From positions 1 through 64,000 of the forward strand of contig NZ_JAFAIX010000009.1 of the NCBI RefSeq assembly GCF_019236475.1: DNA of 64,000 nt, given 5' to 3'. Shown piece after piece: positions 1 through 8,507 of this stretch. The number at the start of each line of letters is the position of its first letter. The first letter of the stretch is position 1. The notes beneath the pieces were generated by a model. The model was not told the DNA's origin. It saw nothing but the letters and a program-made list of their open reading frames with translations, and did not search any database. The position numbers and the translations under genes were made by a program. The stretch is from Chitinophaga sp. Its GTDB lineage: Bacteria > Bacteroidota > Bacteroidia > Chitinophagales > Chitinophagaceae.

Positions 1-1
1 T

Positions 2-3000
2 GATTTGAATGATTATAGCCTGACTTTACCTACTCCATCTTTCACTGGTCACTCTATCGATGCGGACCTGGTGCTTAAATTGGATGGCCTGATGGAAGGT
101 CCGGAAACACTGGTGATCGACGCTACCGCTGTAGATGCATTGTCTACGAGCTTTAACGTTACGCCAACTACTATTACTATCATTGATGCGGATTATCCAC
201 CGGCACATCCAGTGATCTTGCACCTGGATCAGACCTTTGCAAAAGAAGGCGATGCCACCGGTGCTGCTTTCTGGGTAGAACTGCCAGATAATCTTATTGC
301 AGGAAATCCTGTGAACTTTACGCTGACTGCTGGAACAGGTACGACTGCGGCTGTAGGGAGATACAATCTTCCCGCTACCATTACCATCCCTGCGAATAAA
401 TCAGCCTCCGATAAAATCTATATCACCGCCACTACCAATAAAGTACTGGATGACGATGCAGCGCTCTACATCGCAGCTACTTGTACAGATCCGCTGATCA
501 CTACTGCGGCTCCTGTGCAACTGACTATCCAGGATGACACCAGAACTACTTATCCTGGTAGTAACACGCTCACCGTTGCTGCTGTTACGAACCCACTGCT
601 GGAAGGTGCTAAGTCCAAATTAAGTATCGCGCTGCCTGCGGGCTTTACGTCTGCCAAAGACATTAATATCAATCTCTCTGGTGTTGCTGGGGACGCTAGT
701 GCTAGTGATTACACGCTGATAAATACAGTAGTTACCCTGCACGCTACCAATAATAGTGAAACCACTGTTGATGATGTAATCCTGGCAAACACAGATAATA
801 TTATCGAGAAAGACGAACTGTTGACGATCAGGCCAGATGCAGGCGCAGCTTATACCAGTGCTGATTTCTCACTGACCATCAATGATGCTACACGCAGAGA
901 TGCAAACAACAGAAAGTTGATAGTAACACCTGCCACTAGATTGCAACTGCATGAGGGCGATGTGCAACAGTATACCTTGAGTCTCCCTACAAATATCACA
1001 ACAGAAATTCCTATCAATATTTCCTTCACTACTAGCGGAACTGCCACTGAAGGCGCCGGACAGGACTATACAGTTCAGTCTACTGCTAGCTTCAGTACTG
1101 GAAATAGTGTAGTCATTCCCGTGAATGTATTGACAGATGATCTGGTAGAAGGAACCGAAAACTTCACCATCACCGGCACCACAACAGATGCTACCGGTGA
1201 AGTATATACGACAGATGCTATCACCGCTGATATTATCGATGCGCAATATCCTGTAACACTGGAAATTACTGCGTCGCCAGATCATATCCTCGAAGGTTTC
1301 AGTTCTGCGGTGAGTGTTAAACTGCCAAATAATTGGAGAGCGGGTTATGATATCCCTGTGAATATTGTCAAAGGTGCATCGTCTACCCTGGACAATGCAG
1401 AGCATACCGCGCTGCCTACCCAGTTTATCATTCCTAAATTCAGCAATGCGGCCACTGCGGTGAATGTAACAGCATATAGCAATGATATGTTGGGAGATGG
1501 CGGTACCATCGTGGTGGAAGGATCTACCGCTGATGCGAATATCTTGGTAACGCCAGTAACGATTACCGTAGAAGATAGTACCATCAAACGTCCAGGTACT
1601 AACATCCTGAATATTACCAGCAGTAAATCAGTATTGAAAGAAGGAGAAAGCGCAGATATTACCGTTTCCTTGGGTACCAACCTAATGTCTAAAACTCCGA
1701 TTGTGGTAACCCTGAATCGTGGGACGGCTTCCACTGCTTCCGCTAGTGATATGACTTTTGCGACTACCACTATCACACTGCCTGCTGGTCAGCATAGTAA
1801 AACCTATACGAATCAGATTACCGCTGTAACAGATAATATCCTGGAAAACGATGAAACCTTTATTATCACAGGTACATCCGGCCCTTATGTAATTGGTGAT
1901 CTGCCGATTACTATCCAGGACCAAACCAGGTTAAATCCAAACAATACGGTACTGAATATCACACCAAGCAAAACAGGTATACTGCAGGAAGGTGATGATG
2001 TGACTTTACAGATTAGTCTACCTACAGGTATTACCACCGAAGTACCTATCACGGTAACGAATATACTGAGTGGTACGTCTACCGCTGCCGACTATACGAT
2101 TCCAGCATCCTTCATCTTCAACAAAGACACTACCATTGCGCTGCATATTGTTGCAGATGATCTGGTAGAAGGAGATGAGACCCTGCAAATAGGATTGTCT
2201 GGCAACGATGGCATTTCCACCTATACGAATACACCTATTAATTTTACCATTAAGGATGCCCAGTATCCTGCCCGGATTCATCTGAGTGCTATACCAGATA
2301 GGATTGACGAAGGAGGAACAGGAGCTGTGCTGCAAGCGGCCTTTGAAAACAACTGGAGAGCTGGTAAAGACTTTACGGTTGCCTTGTCCAAAGATGCTGC
2401 CAATAGTACCGCAGATGATTCAGACCATTCTTTATTACCAGCATCCATCACCATTAAATCAGGGGATAATGCCGGTGTAGCCACTACGCAATTGTTTGGC
2501 TTAAAAGACCTGATCCTCGAAGATGATGAAACAGTAAGTATTACTGGTATCTGCAATGATCCGCAATTACCGGTAGATAGAACCCTCGTTACTATTCTGG
2601 ACAGAACCCATGATGATCCGGCTACCGGAAAAATCTATCTGTCGCCGGTTACTCCTGGTAATACAGTGGTTGAAGGAAATAGCTATCAGGTGAAAGTGTC
2701 TTTTGCACCAGGTGTTACCGCAAGCAAACCATTGGAAGTAAGATTGGATATGTCTCCAAATTCCACTGCCGACGCATCCGATGTAAATGGATTGCCAACC
2801 ACCATTGTCATTCCTGCTGGCGCAACAGATTTCTCTTTTGCCTTTACCGCTTTGAATGATAATATCATCGAAAGACCTGAACTGTACAGAATTGTAGCTA
2901 CACCAACGAATTTCACCGGTATGAGAGGTGATTCCATCGATGTGACTATCATTGATGCTACCAGTGCAGATCCGAATAACTTGAAAATGAAACTGAGCAT

Positions 3001-5311
3001 AGACTCTACTTCACTGCAAGAAGGTCATAGTACCAAAGTATTGCTCAGCTTTGAAACAAATAATATTGTGGCAGGAGAAGACGCGGTGTTGCACGTAGCG
3101 CCAGATGCTACTTCCACAGCAGATGTGAATGATTACAGTGGCTTACCAGATAACTTGGTGCTGCCTGCTGGAGAACATCAGATTACGTATACACTAACCG
3201 CTGTAGCCGACAAACTGATTGAAGGAGATGAAATCCTGCAACTGCAAGGCAACTTTGTCAACAGTTACTTTACGTATACATTGCAACAACCACATGCACT
3301 GACCATTACGGAAATTATAGCACCAGCAGTACAACTGCTGAAAGGTACGGATGCCTCCGAGCCATCCACCACAGGTTCGTATACAGTGAAATTGCCGCTG
3401 GATTATACTGCCATTGCACCTGTACAGGTAACCTTGTTTATAGGAACCGTTCCTGGTGCTACCAATATTGGTAGTGTAGCCAATACCGTTACCATCCCAG
3501 TGGGTAGTAATAGTGCGGATATTCAAGTGCCAGTGATTGATAACAATATCATAGATGGAGATGAATTCCTACCTGCCGTATTGCAAATAGCATCTATGGT
3601 AAGAGGCGCGAACACCATACCATTTGCTGTCAATAAACTGGATACAGTTAAACTGCCAGTGCATGATGATGAAAGTGCCACCACTGGTCCTAAAGCGACA
3701 GCCAGAGAAATACTGGTAGAGAAGATCAAAGATGCTGCAGAACCAGCCACCCAGGGCCAACTGAAAGTACGCTTTACAGAACCTACCCTGACAGCCGCAA
3801 AAGATGTAACCGTTAACTATACTGTTGGTGGTACTGCTACTCCGGATGTGAGGTACAAGAAACTGAGTGGTCAGGCGCTTATTCCTGCTGGTAAGAACGA
3901 AGTACTGATTAACGTAGATCCGATCGATAATAATATTGTAGATGGAGATGGTACCGTATCCTTGCAACTGAAGAACGTTACCAGCAACCTGGTAAATGTG
4001 ACCTGGCCGTTCTCCGCGCAAGCAGTACCTGACCTGATCATCAGCGACAATGACACCCTGGTAGTAGAACTCTATACTAATGTGACCACTGTGGCAGAAG
4101 GTCAGCCTATCCAATACACGATTAAATCACCAAGCAAAGCAGCTATTCCAGTACCTATCACCATCCAGGTCGATCAGGATGCAGTACGTACTTACACCGC
4201 CAGCGAAGGACAAATTAATGGTAAAATACTGACCATTACCTTGCCTGCGATGCAGTCTGAACACAGCTTTACCATCTCCACTTCAGATGATGCCATCAAC
4301 GACGACGATGGCTTCCTGAATACAACCCTGCTGCCTTATGCCGGTACCAACAGCACACCGCTGTATTACCTGGGTAGCCAGATTAACAATCATGTAATTG
4401 TGACAGATAATGATCCACTGAATATTTCCTTCGCCAACACGAAATTTAGTGTGAAAGAAGGAAACCTTGGAGACACTAATCTGCTGCGCTTTGCCATCAA
4501 ACTGAGCAATAAGAGCTCCCGTCCAGTAACAATTACCTTCGATAACGAAGAAGCTACTGAAGGCGTAAGCTATCCGTTCTTCGACTTCAGAGCCACTCCA
4601 GGTGAGGACTTCATCATGGATGTGAAACAAATCACTATCCCTCCATTCTCATCTGAAGGTGAACTTGCGGTGAAAATTATTGGTGATACCACTTTTGAAC
4701 AGAATGAGTCCTTCTTTGTGAAGATGTTGTCTGCCACTGTTCCATCCAATACCAATCTGCCAAAACTGGTAGATCCAATCAAAGCGCTGGGCGTCATCCT
4801 CAATGATGATCCGATGTGCCGACCTTGCGATGCCGATGGTGATGGCCTGACCAACGAAGAAGAAGATATCAACCAGAACGGTGATCCATTCGATGATGAT
4901 ACCGACGGTGATGGTATTCCTAACTTCCTGGACCTGGATTCTGATGGCGACGGTGTACCGGATTCCGTGGAAAGATGGACAAGAGATAAACGCTACATAG
5001 ACGCTAACAATGGTCTTATCAGGATACATCCTGCTATCTCGCCAAATGGTGATGGTAAGGGTAACGATGTGATGTACATTGAAAACATCGAGAAGTATCC
5101 GGATAATGAAGTGGTGATCTTCAACCGTTGGGGTGGTACCGTATTTAAATTACAGCATTACGATAATACGTCTAGGAACTTTAAGGGTAAATCGAACGTA
5201 GGAATGGGGTCAGGAGCGGATGTGCCAGATGGTTCTTACTTCTATACTGTGACGATTCGCACGGAAGGGAAGACACAACAGGTAACAGGCTTTATCGTAA
5301 TCAAACGCTAA
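2..5311 (+). CDS. Giant Calx-beta repeat adhesin with C-terminal T9SS (CHU_C-type) domain, 5' truncated by window
   Basis: The frame is open to the left window edge, so the N-terminus and signal peptide are missing. What remains (about 1,768 residues) is a tandem array of about 14 Calx-beta-like units, each with an acidic turn of the type D-N-I-x-E-x-D-E. An Asp-rich thrombospondin type 3-like calcium-binding stretch follows at about residues 1604-1660 (DADGDGLTNEEED and similar). The end, from about 1673 to 1768, is a gliding-motility-associated/CHU_C domain beginning ISPNGDG and containing FNRWGG, the type B signal for export by the type IX secretion system. It probably acts as a cell-surface adhesin of the SprB kind, stiffened by calcium. 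The next gene, 18 bases downstream, encodes a PorP/SprF-like protein, the known kind of partner for type B cargo. The first nine or so complete repeats form a higher-order three-domain period. Confidence 0.88.
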   Translation, partial: DLNDYSLTLPTPSFTGHSIDADLVLKLDGLMEGPETLVIDATAVDALSTSFNVTPTTITIIDADYPPAHPVILHLDQTFAKEGDATGAAFWVELPDNLIAGNPVNFTLTAGTGTTAAVGRYNLPATITIPANKSASDKIYITATTNKVLDDDAALYIAATCTDPLITTAAPVQLTIQDDTRTTYPGSNTLTVAAVTNPLLEGAKSKLSIALPAGFTSAKDININLSGVAGDASASDYTLINTVVTLHATNNSETTVDDVILANTDNIIEKDELLTIRPDAGAAYTSADFSLTINDATRRDANNRKLIVTPATRLQLHEGDVQQYTLSLPTNITTEIPINISFTTSGTATEGAGQDYTVQSTASFSTGNSVVIPVNVLTDDLVEGTENFTITGTTTDATGEVYTTDAITADIIDAQYPVTLEITASPDHILEGFSSAVSVKLPNNWRAGYDIPVNIVKGASSTLDNAEHTALPTQFIIPKFSNAATAVNVTAYSNDMLGDGGTIVVEGSTADANILVTPVTITVEDSTIKRPGTNILNITSSKSVLKEGESADITVSLGTNLMSKTPIVVTLNRGTASTASASDMTFATTTITLPAGQHSKTYTNQITAVTDNILENDETFIITGTSGPYVIGDLPITIQDQTRLNPNNTVLNITPSKTGILQEGDDVTLQISLPTGITTEVPITVTNILSGTSTAADYTIPASFIFNKDTTIALHIVADDLVEGDETLQIGLSGNDGISTYTNTPINFTIKDAQYPARIHLSAIPDRIDEGGTGAVLQAAFENNWRAGKDFTVALSKDAANSTADDSDHSLLPASITIKSGDNAGVATTQLFGLKDLILEDDETVSITGICNDPQLPVDRTLVTILDRTHDDPATGKIYLSPVTPGNTVVEGNSYQVKVSFAPGVTASKPLEVRLDMSPNSTADASDVNGLPTTIVIPAGATDFSFAFTALNDNIIERPELYRIVATPTNFTGMRGDSIDVTIIDATSADPNNLKMKLSIDSTSLQEGHSTKVLLSFETNNIVAGEDAVLHVAPDATSTADVNDYSGLPDNLVLPAGEHQITYTLTAVADKLIEGDEILQLQGNFVNSYFTYTLQQPHALTITEIIAPAVQLLKGTDASEPSTTGSYTVKLPLDYTAIAPVQVTLFIGTVPGATNIGSVANTVTIPVGSNSADIQVPVIDNNIIDGDEFLPAVLQIASMVRGANTIPFAVNKLDTVKLPVHDDESATTGPKATAREILVEKIKDAAEPATQGQLKVRFTEPTLTAAKDVTVNYTVGGTATPDVRYKKLSGQALIPAGKNEVLINVDPIDNNIVDGDGTVSLQLKNVTSNLVNVTWPFSAQAVPDLIISDNDTLVVELYTNVTTVAEGQPIQYTIKSPSKAAIPVPITIQVDQDAVRTYTASEGQINGKILTITLPAMQSEHSFTISTSDDAINDDDGFLNTTLLPYAGTNSTPLYYLGSQINNHVIVTDNDPLNISFANTKFSVKEGNLGDTNLLRFAIKLSNKSSRPVTITFDNEEATEGVSYPFFDFRATPGEDFIMDVKQITIPPFSSEGELAVKIIGDTTFEQNESFFVKMLSATVPSNTNLPKLVDPIKALGVILNDDPMCRPCDADGDGLTNEEEDINQNGDPFDDDTDGDGIPNFLDLDSDGDGVPDSVERWTRDKRYIDANNGLIRIHPAISPNGDGKGNDVMYIENIEKYPDNEVVIFNRWGGTVFKLQHYDNTSRNFKGKSNVGMGSGADVPDGSYFYTVTIRTEGKTQQVTGFIVIKR

Positions 5312-5329
5312 TCAGAAAAGTTGAAATCT

Positions 5330-6244
5330 ATGCGAAACTTTTTGGTAAAATCATTATATCTGCTGGGCATGGTGTTATGCTTTGGTTCTTACGCCAGCGC
5401 CCAGCAGCAACCGATTTACTCTCAGTATATGTTTAACGGTATGGTGATAAACCCGGCCTATCCTTCCATGGATGAGTCGTCCAGTTTGACCGCCGTAGGA
5501 CGTAACCAGTGGGTAGGGGTAGATGGTGCTCCGAAAACCTTATCGGCTTCCTTTTATACGCCCATAAAAGCGAGTAATACTAGTTTGGGCGTATCGTTGA
5601 TGAATGAGAAAATTACCGTCAATTCCCAGACCCAGGTAAATTTCAACATATCTCAACGTGTGAAGCTCAACGAAAAAACGTATATAGCGCTGGGTTTGAA
5701 AGGAGGGATGTCACAGTTCAGAGAAGATAATGCCTCTCTGGGCACGTATGATCCCGTGTTTGCGGAAAACCAGAGCTATTGGAAATCGGATATTGGATTT
5801 GGATTAATGTTGTTTACGGATAACTTTTTTATTGGCTTATCATCCCCTACTTTTCAGAGTTTTGATTTGGGGAGTAAGTTGAATAAGGTGGAGTCCAAAC
5901 CGCATTATTATTTGCAGACTGCTTATCTTTTTACCATCAGTAATGATGTGAAACTTAAACCTAACCTTTTGATACGTGCTGTAAAGGGTTCTGGTATCCA
6001 GTATGATATCAATGCCAACGTACTGCTGAAAAACCTGATCTGGCTGGGAGCTTCCTGGAGATCAGAGCAAACGCTTACTGGATTGGTACAAGTACAGGCC
6101 ACGAAAAATTTACAGATCGGATATTCCTATGATACCCCTATGCAATCCAATCTTAAGGGTGCGCAGACGGTATCACATGAGTTAATGGTGAACTACCGGT
6201 TTGCGTGGAGCAAGTGGAAAGTGGTAGCGCCTCGCTATTTCTAA
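5330..6244 (+). CDS. PorP/SprF family type IX secretion system membrane protein
   Basis: This is a 304-residue outer-membrane protein with a signal peptide (MRNFLVKSLYLLG to ASAQ) followed by the family hallmark QQPIYSQYMFNGMVINPAYP. The rest is predicted beta-barrel with alternating strands and the usual GLSSPTF and LKPNLLIR stretches. Family members anchor or help export one specific T9SS cargo with a CHU_C domain, as SprF does for SprB. Its position 18 bases behind a giant CHU_C adhesin supports that pairing. The ATG at 5330 is preferred over the TTG at 5321 because it places the positively charged start directly before the hydrophobic segment. The length is normal for the family (about 300). 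Confidence 0.93.
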   Translation: MRNFLVKSLYLLGMVLCFGSYASAQQQPIYSQYMFNGMVINPAYPSMDESSSLTAVGRNQWVGVDGAPKTLSASFYTPIKASNTSLGVSLMNEKITVNSQTQVNFNISQRVKLNEKTYIALGLKGGMSQFREDNASLGTYDPVFAENQSYWKSDIGFGLMLFTDNFFIGLSSPTFQSFDLGSKLNKVESKPHYYLQTAYLFTISNDVKLKPNLLIRAVKGSGIQYDINANVLLKNLIWLGASWRSEQTLTGLVQVQATKNLQIGYSYDTPMQSNLKGAQTVSHELMVNYRFAWSKWKVVAPRYF

Positions 6245-6262
6245 TCGAAAAAACATGAATGT

Positions 6263-8473
6263 ATGCCAACGAAGCCCATTTCATCCCTTATATTAATACA
6301 GGGTGCTGTATTGATTCTCGCATCATGTTCCGTCGTGAAAAATTCCGGCAGCTTTGGCGATATGTCCAAAGTAAACCGCGCCGAACGGCTGTTTAAGCGG
6401 CAGGATTATGAGCATGCTATCTCCCTATGCAACAGCGTTATTAACAATGGCAGCAGCCCAGAGGCAACCCGAAAGGCTAAATTACAACTGGCAAGGGTGT
6501 ATTACGAGACCAGGCAGTTCGAAAAGACGATCAGTCTCTATGACGAAGTGCTGTATAAGCCTGAAAAAGATATCCAGGAAACGGATGTCACCAATTATAC
6601 AGACCTCCTCAAACGAACTGGAAGAGTAGAGAAAGCCAAGCAGATTGCGGATAACTTCTCTAAAACCTATGCAGACAACACCCGCTTTCAGAATATTCAG
6701 CGTTCACTCAATAATTACTATTCTTTCTACAACAGGGAATCCGCTGCCACTATGAAAATAGACAGCTTGCAGCTCAACCTGGCGGGATACCAATACGGAC
6801 TGGCCTTGTACAAGGACAATGTAGTATTCCTATCCAATGATATTAAGAAAAAGGATGCACAGTCGCTGTACACGAACTCCAAAATGTACCTGATCTCTGA
6901 AACTGGGGTACAGCCGTTCAACAACAGTCTGAAAGGTATTCTGCAACTGGGCCCCGCCTCATTTTACGACGGTGGTCAGAAAGTGATTTTTACTTCTAAC
7001 CAGTTTTCCGATGTAAGGAATGAAAAAAACTCCTACATCAATTACAGTAACAATACCCAATTGCTGGCGTCTACCTTCCAGCCAGAGCATAATACCTGGA
7101 CTCGCCCAGTAAGAGTAGAAATCGGAAAAAACAGCGCTTCTTACTCAATTTTGCATCCTTCAGTTGCTCCTGACGGGAAACGTTTGTACTTTGCATCCGA
7201 TATGCCAGGAGGTTTTGGTGGAACAGATATCTACTATACCGACTGGGATGCCACAGAAAAACGGTGGAAAGCACCGGTGAATATGGGCCCCAAGGTCAAT
7301 ACCAATGGGAATGAACTCTATCCTTACATCGCTGGAGAGAAATTATTCTTCTCTTCCAATGGTTTAGAAGGATACGGTGGCCTCGATATTTATGTGATCA
7401 ATACCAAGAAGCCAGAAGAAGGCGCTGAACATTTACCTTTCCCGGTAAATACCCAATTCGATGACCTGAACCCTGTGCTGGATGAAAATAAATGGTTACT
7501 GTATTTTACTTCTGATCGTTCAGGAGTACACGATAATGACCATATCTATGTATTGAGCCTGCAAAATAATCCTTTGAAAAAAGTAGGTATATCTAATCCC
7601 GATGCACCTGCGGAAGATGTAAAACAGTCCCTTACCGTGATCCAGACGGATGAACGCCGTCAACACACCTATACCGGCGACGCGCGTTACGACAATCTCA
7701 TCTCAAAAGATTCAGCTCAATCAACAATTAGTACACCTGTTCAAAAGGAACAGCCACGCGAGGAAGTAAAAGACCAGCGTGTAACAACAGACTATGTCAA
7801 TTCAGCCGCCAACAGTTCTCCTGAAATGATTTCCTGGGAATATCAGGCTGGAAGTCCGCAAGCCGCTGCTGCAGCCCAGTTGCAGCAAAAGGCCCGTACC
7901 TCCGCAACTGTACAACCTGAACAAGCGAAGAACAGTCAAGGGGAAACTATTGCCTGGAATCCTAACGCCAACGCCGCTACGAAAGCAGGCGGCAATACTG
8001 TACAGGAAAAAAAAACGGTAGCAGGAAACGATAATGCCTCCACATGGCAACAGGACAATCACGCCCTGGATGCGCGTATGGACAGCATCACCCGTGCCGC
8101 CAACATGCTGTTGCGCATGCCTGGGGTTATTTATTTCGATCTGAACTCCAGTATACCACTGGATCAGGAATGGGGGAAACTGGATACCATCTTCCGTCGT
8201 TGGAAAAAATACCCTAAACATACAATTCTGATCAGTGGGCATACAGATATCATTGGCACAGAAAAATACAACTTGGCCTTGTCTAAAAACAGGGCGGTAT
8301 ATATCCAGGAATGCCTGAAAAGCAAAGGAGTAGAGGCGGATAAGATCCGTATCAGCTATTTTGGTTCCAGCAAACCGGTATGGGTGGCTGATCAGCAATC
8401 ACTGGATAGTGACCGGATAGAATTCATTCGGGACCAGGGTGTGAACCGGAGATGTGAGATAAAAATATTGTAG
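6263..8473 (+). CDS. OmpA family lipoprotein with TPR-like N-terminus and PD40 propeller repeats
   Basis: This 736-residue protein starts with a lipoprotein signal (lipobox LASC, about residues 18-21). A TPR-like helical segment follows at about 35-150 (AERLFKRQDYEHAISLC). WD40-like/PD40 propeller repeats lie at about 290-430 (HPSVAPDGKRLYFAS, GGFGGTDIYY, GGLDIYVI). A Gln/Ala-rich linker follows at about 470-600, and the end is an OmpA-C peptidoglycan-binding domain from about 622 (YFDLNSS, ISGHTDIIGTEKYN, LSKNRAVYI). This order is typical of proteins encoded beside PorP/SprF genes, where they are thought to tie the T9SS machinery to the cell wall. It lies 18 bases after the PorP-like gene and is probably cotranscribed. 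Confidence 0.92.
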   Translation: MPTKPISSLILIQGAVLILASCSVVKNSGSFGDMSKVNRAERLFKRQDYEHAISLCNSVINNGSSPEATRKAKLQLARVYYETRQFEKTISLYDEVLYKPEKDIQETDVTNYTDLLKRTGRVEKAKQIADNFSKTYADNTRFQNIQRSLNNYYSFYNRESAATMKIDSLQLNLAGYQYGLALYKDNVVFLSNDIKKKDAQSLYTNSKMYLISETGVQPFNNSLKGILQLGPASFYDGGQKVIFTSNQFSDVRNEKNSYINYSNNTQLLASTFQPEHNTWTRPVRVEIGKNSASYSILHPSVAPDGKRLYFASDMPGGFGGTDIYYTDWDATEKRWKAPVNMGPKVNTNGNELYPYIAGEKLFFSSNGLEGYGGLDIYVINTKKPEEGAEHLPFPVNTQFDDLNPVLDENKWLLYFTSDRSGVHDNDHIYVLSLQNNPLKKVGISNPDAPAEDVKQSLTVIQTDERRQHTYTGDARYDNLISKDSAQSTISTPVQKEQPREEVKDQRVTTDYVNSAANSSPEMISWEYQAGSPQAAAAAQLQQKARTSATVQPEQAKNSQGETIAWNPNANAATKAGGNTVQEKKTVAGNDNASTWQQDNHALDARMDSITRAANMLLRMPGVIYFDLNSSIPLDQEWGKLDTIFRRWKKYPKHTILISGHTDIIGTEKYNLALSKNRAVYIQECLKSKGVEADKIRISYFGSSKPVWVADQQSLDSDRIEFIRDQGVNRRCEIKIL

Positions 8474-8507
8474 TAATAATTTTTTAGCGTATATCAAACT
8501 TACAGAA

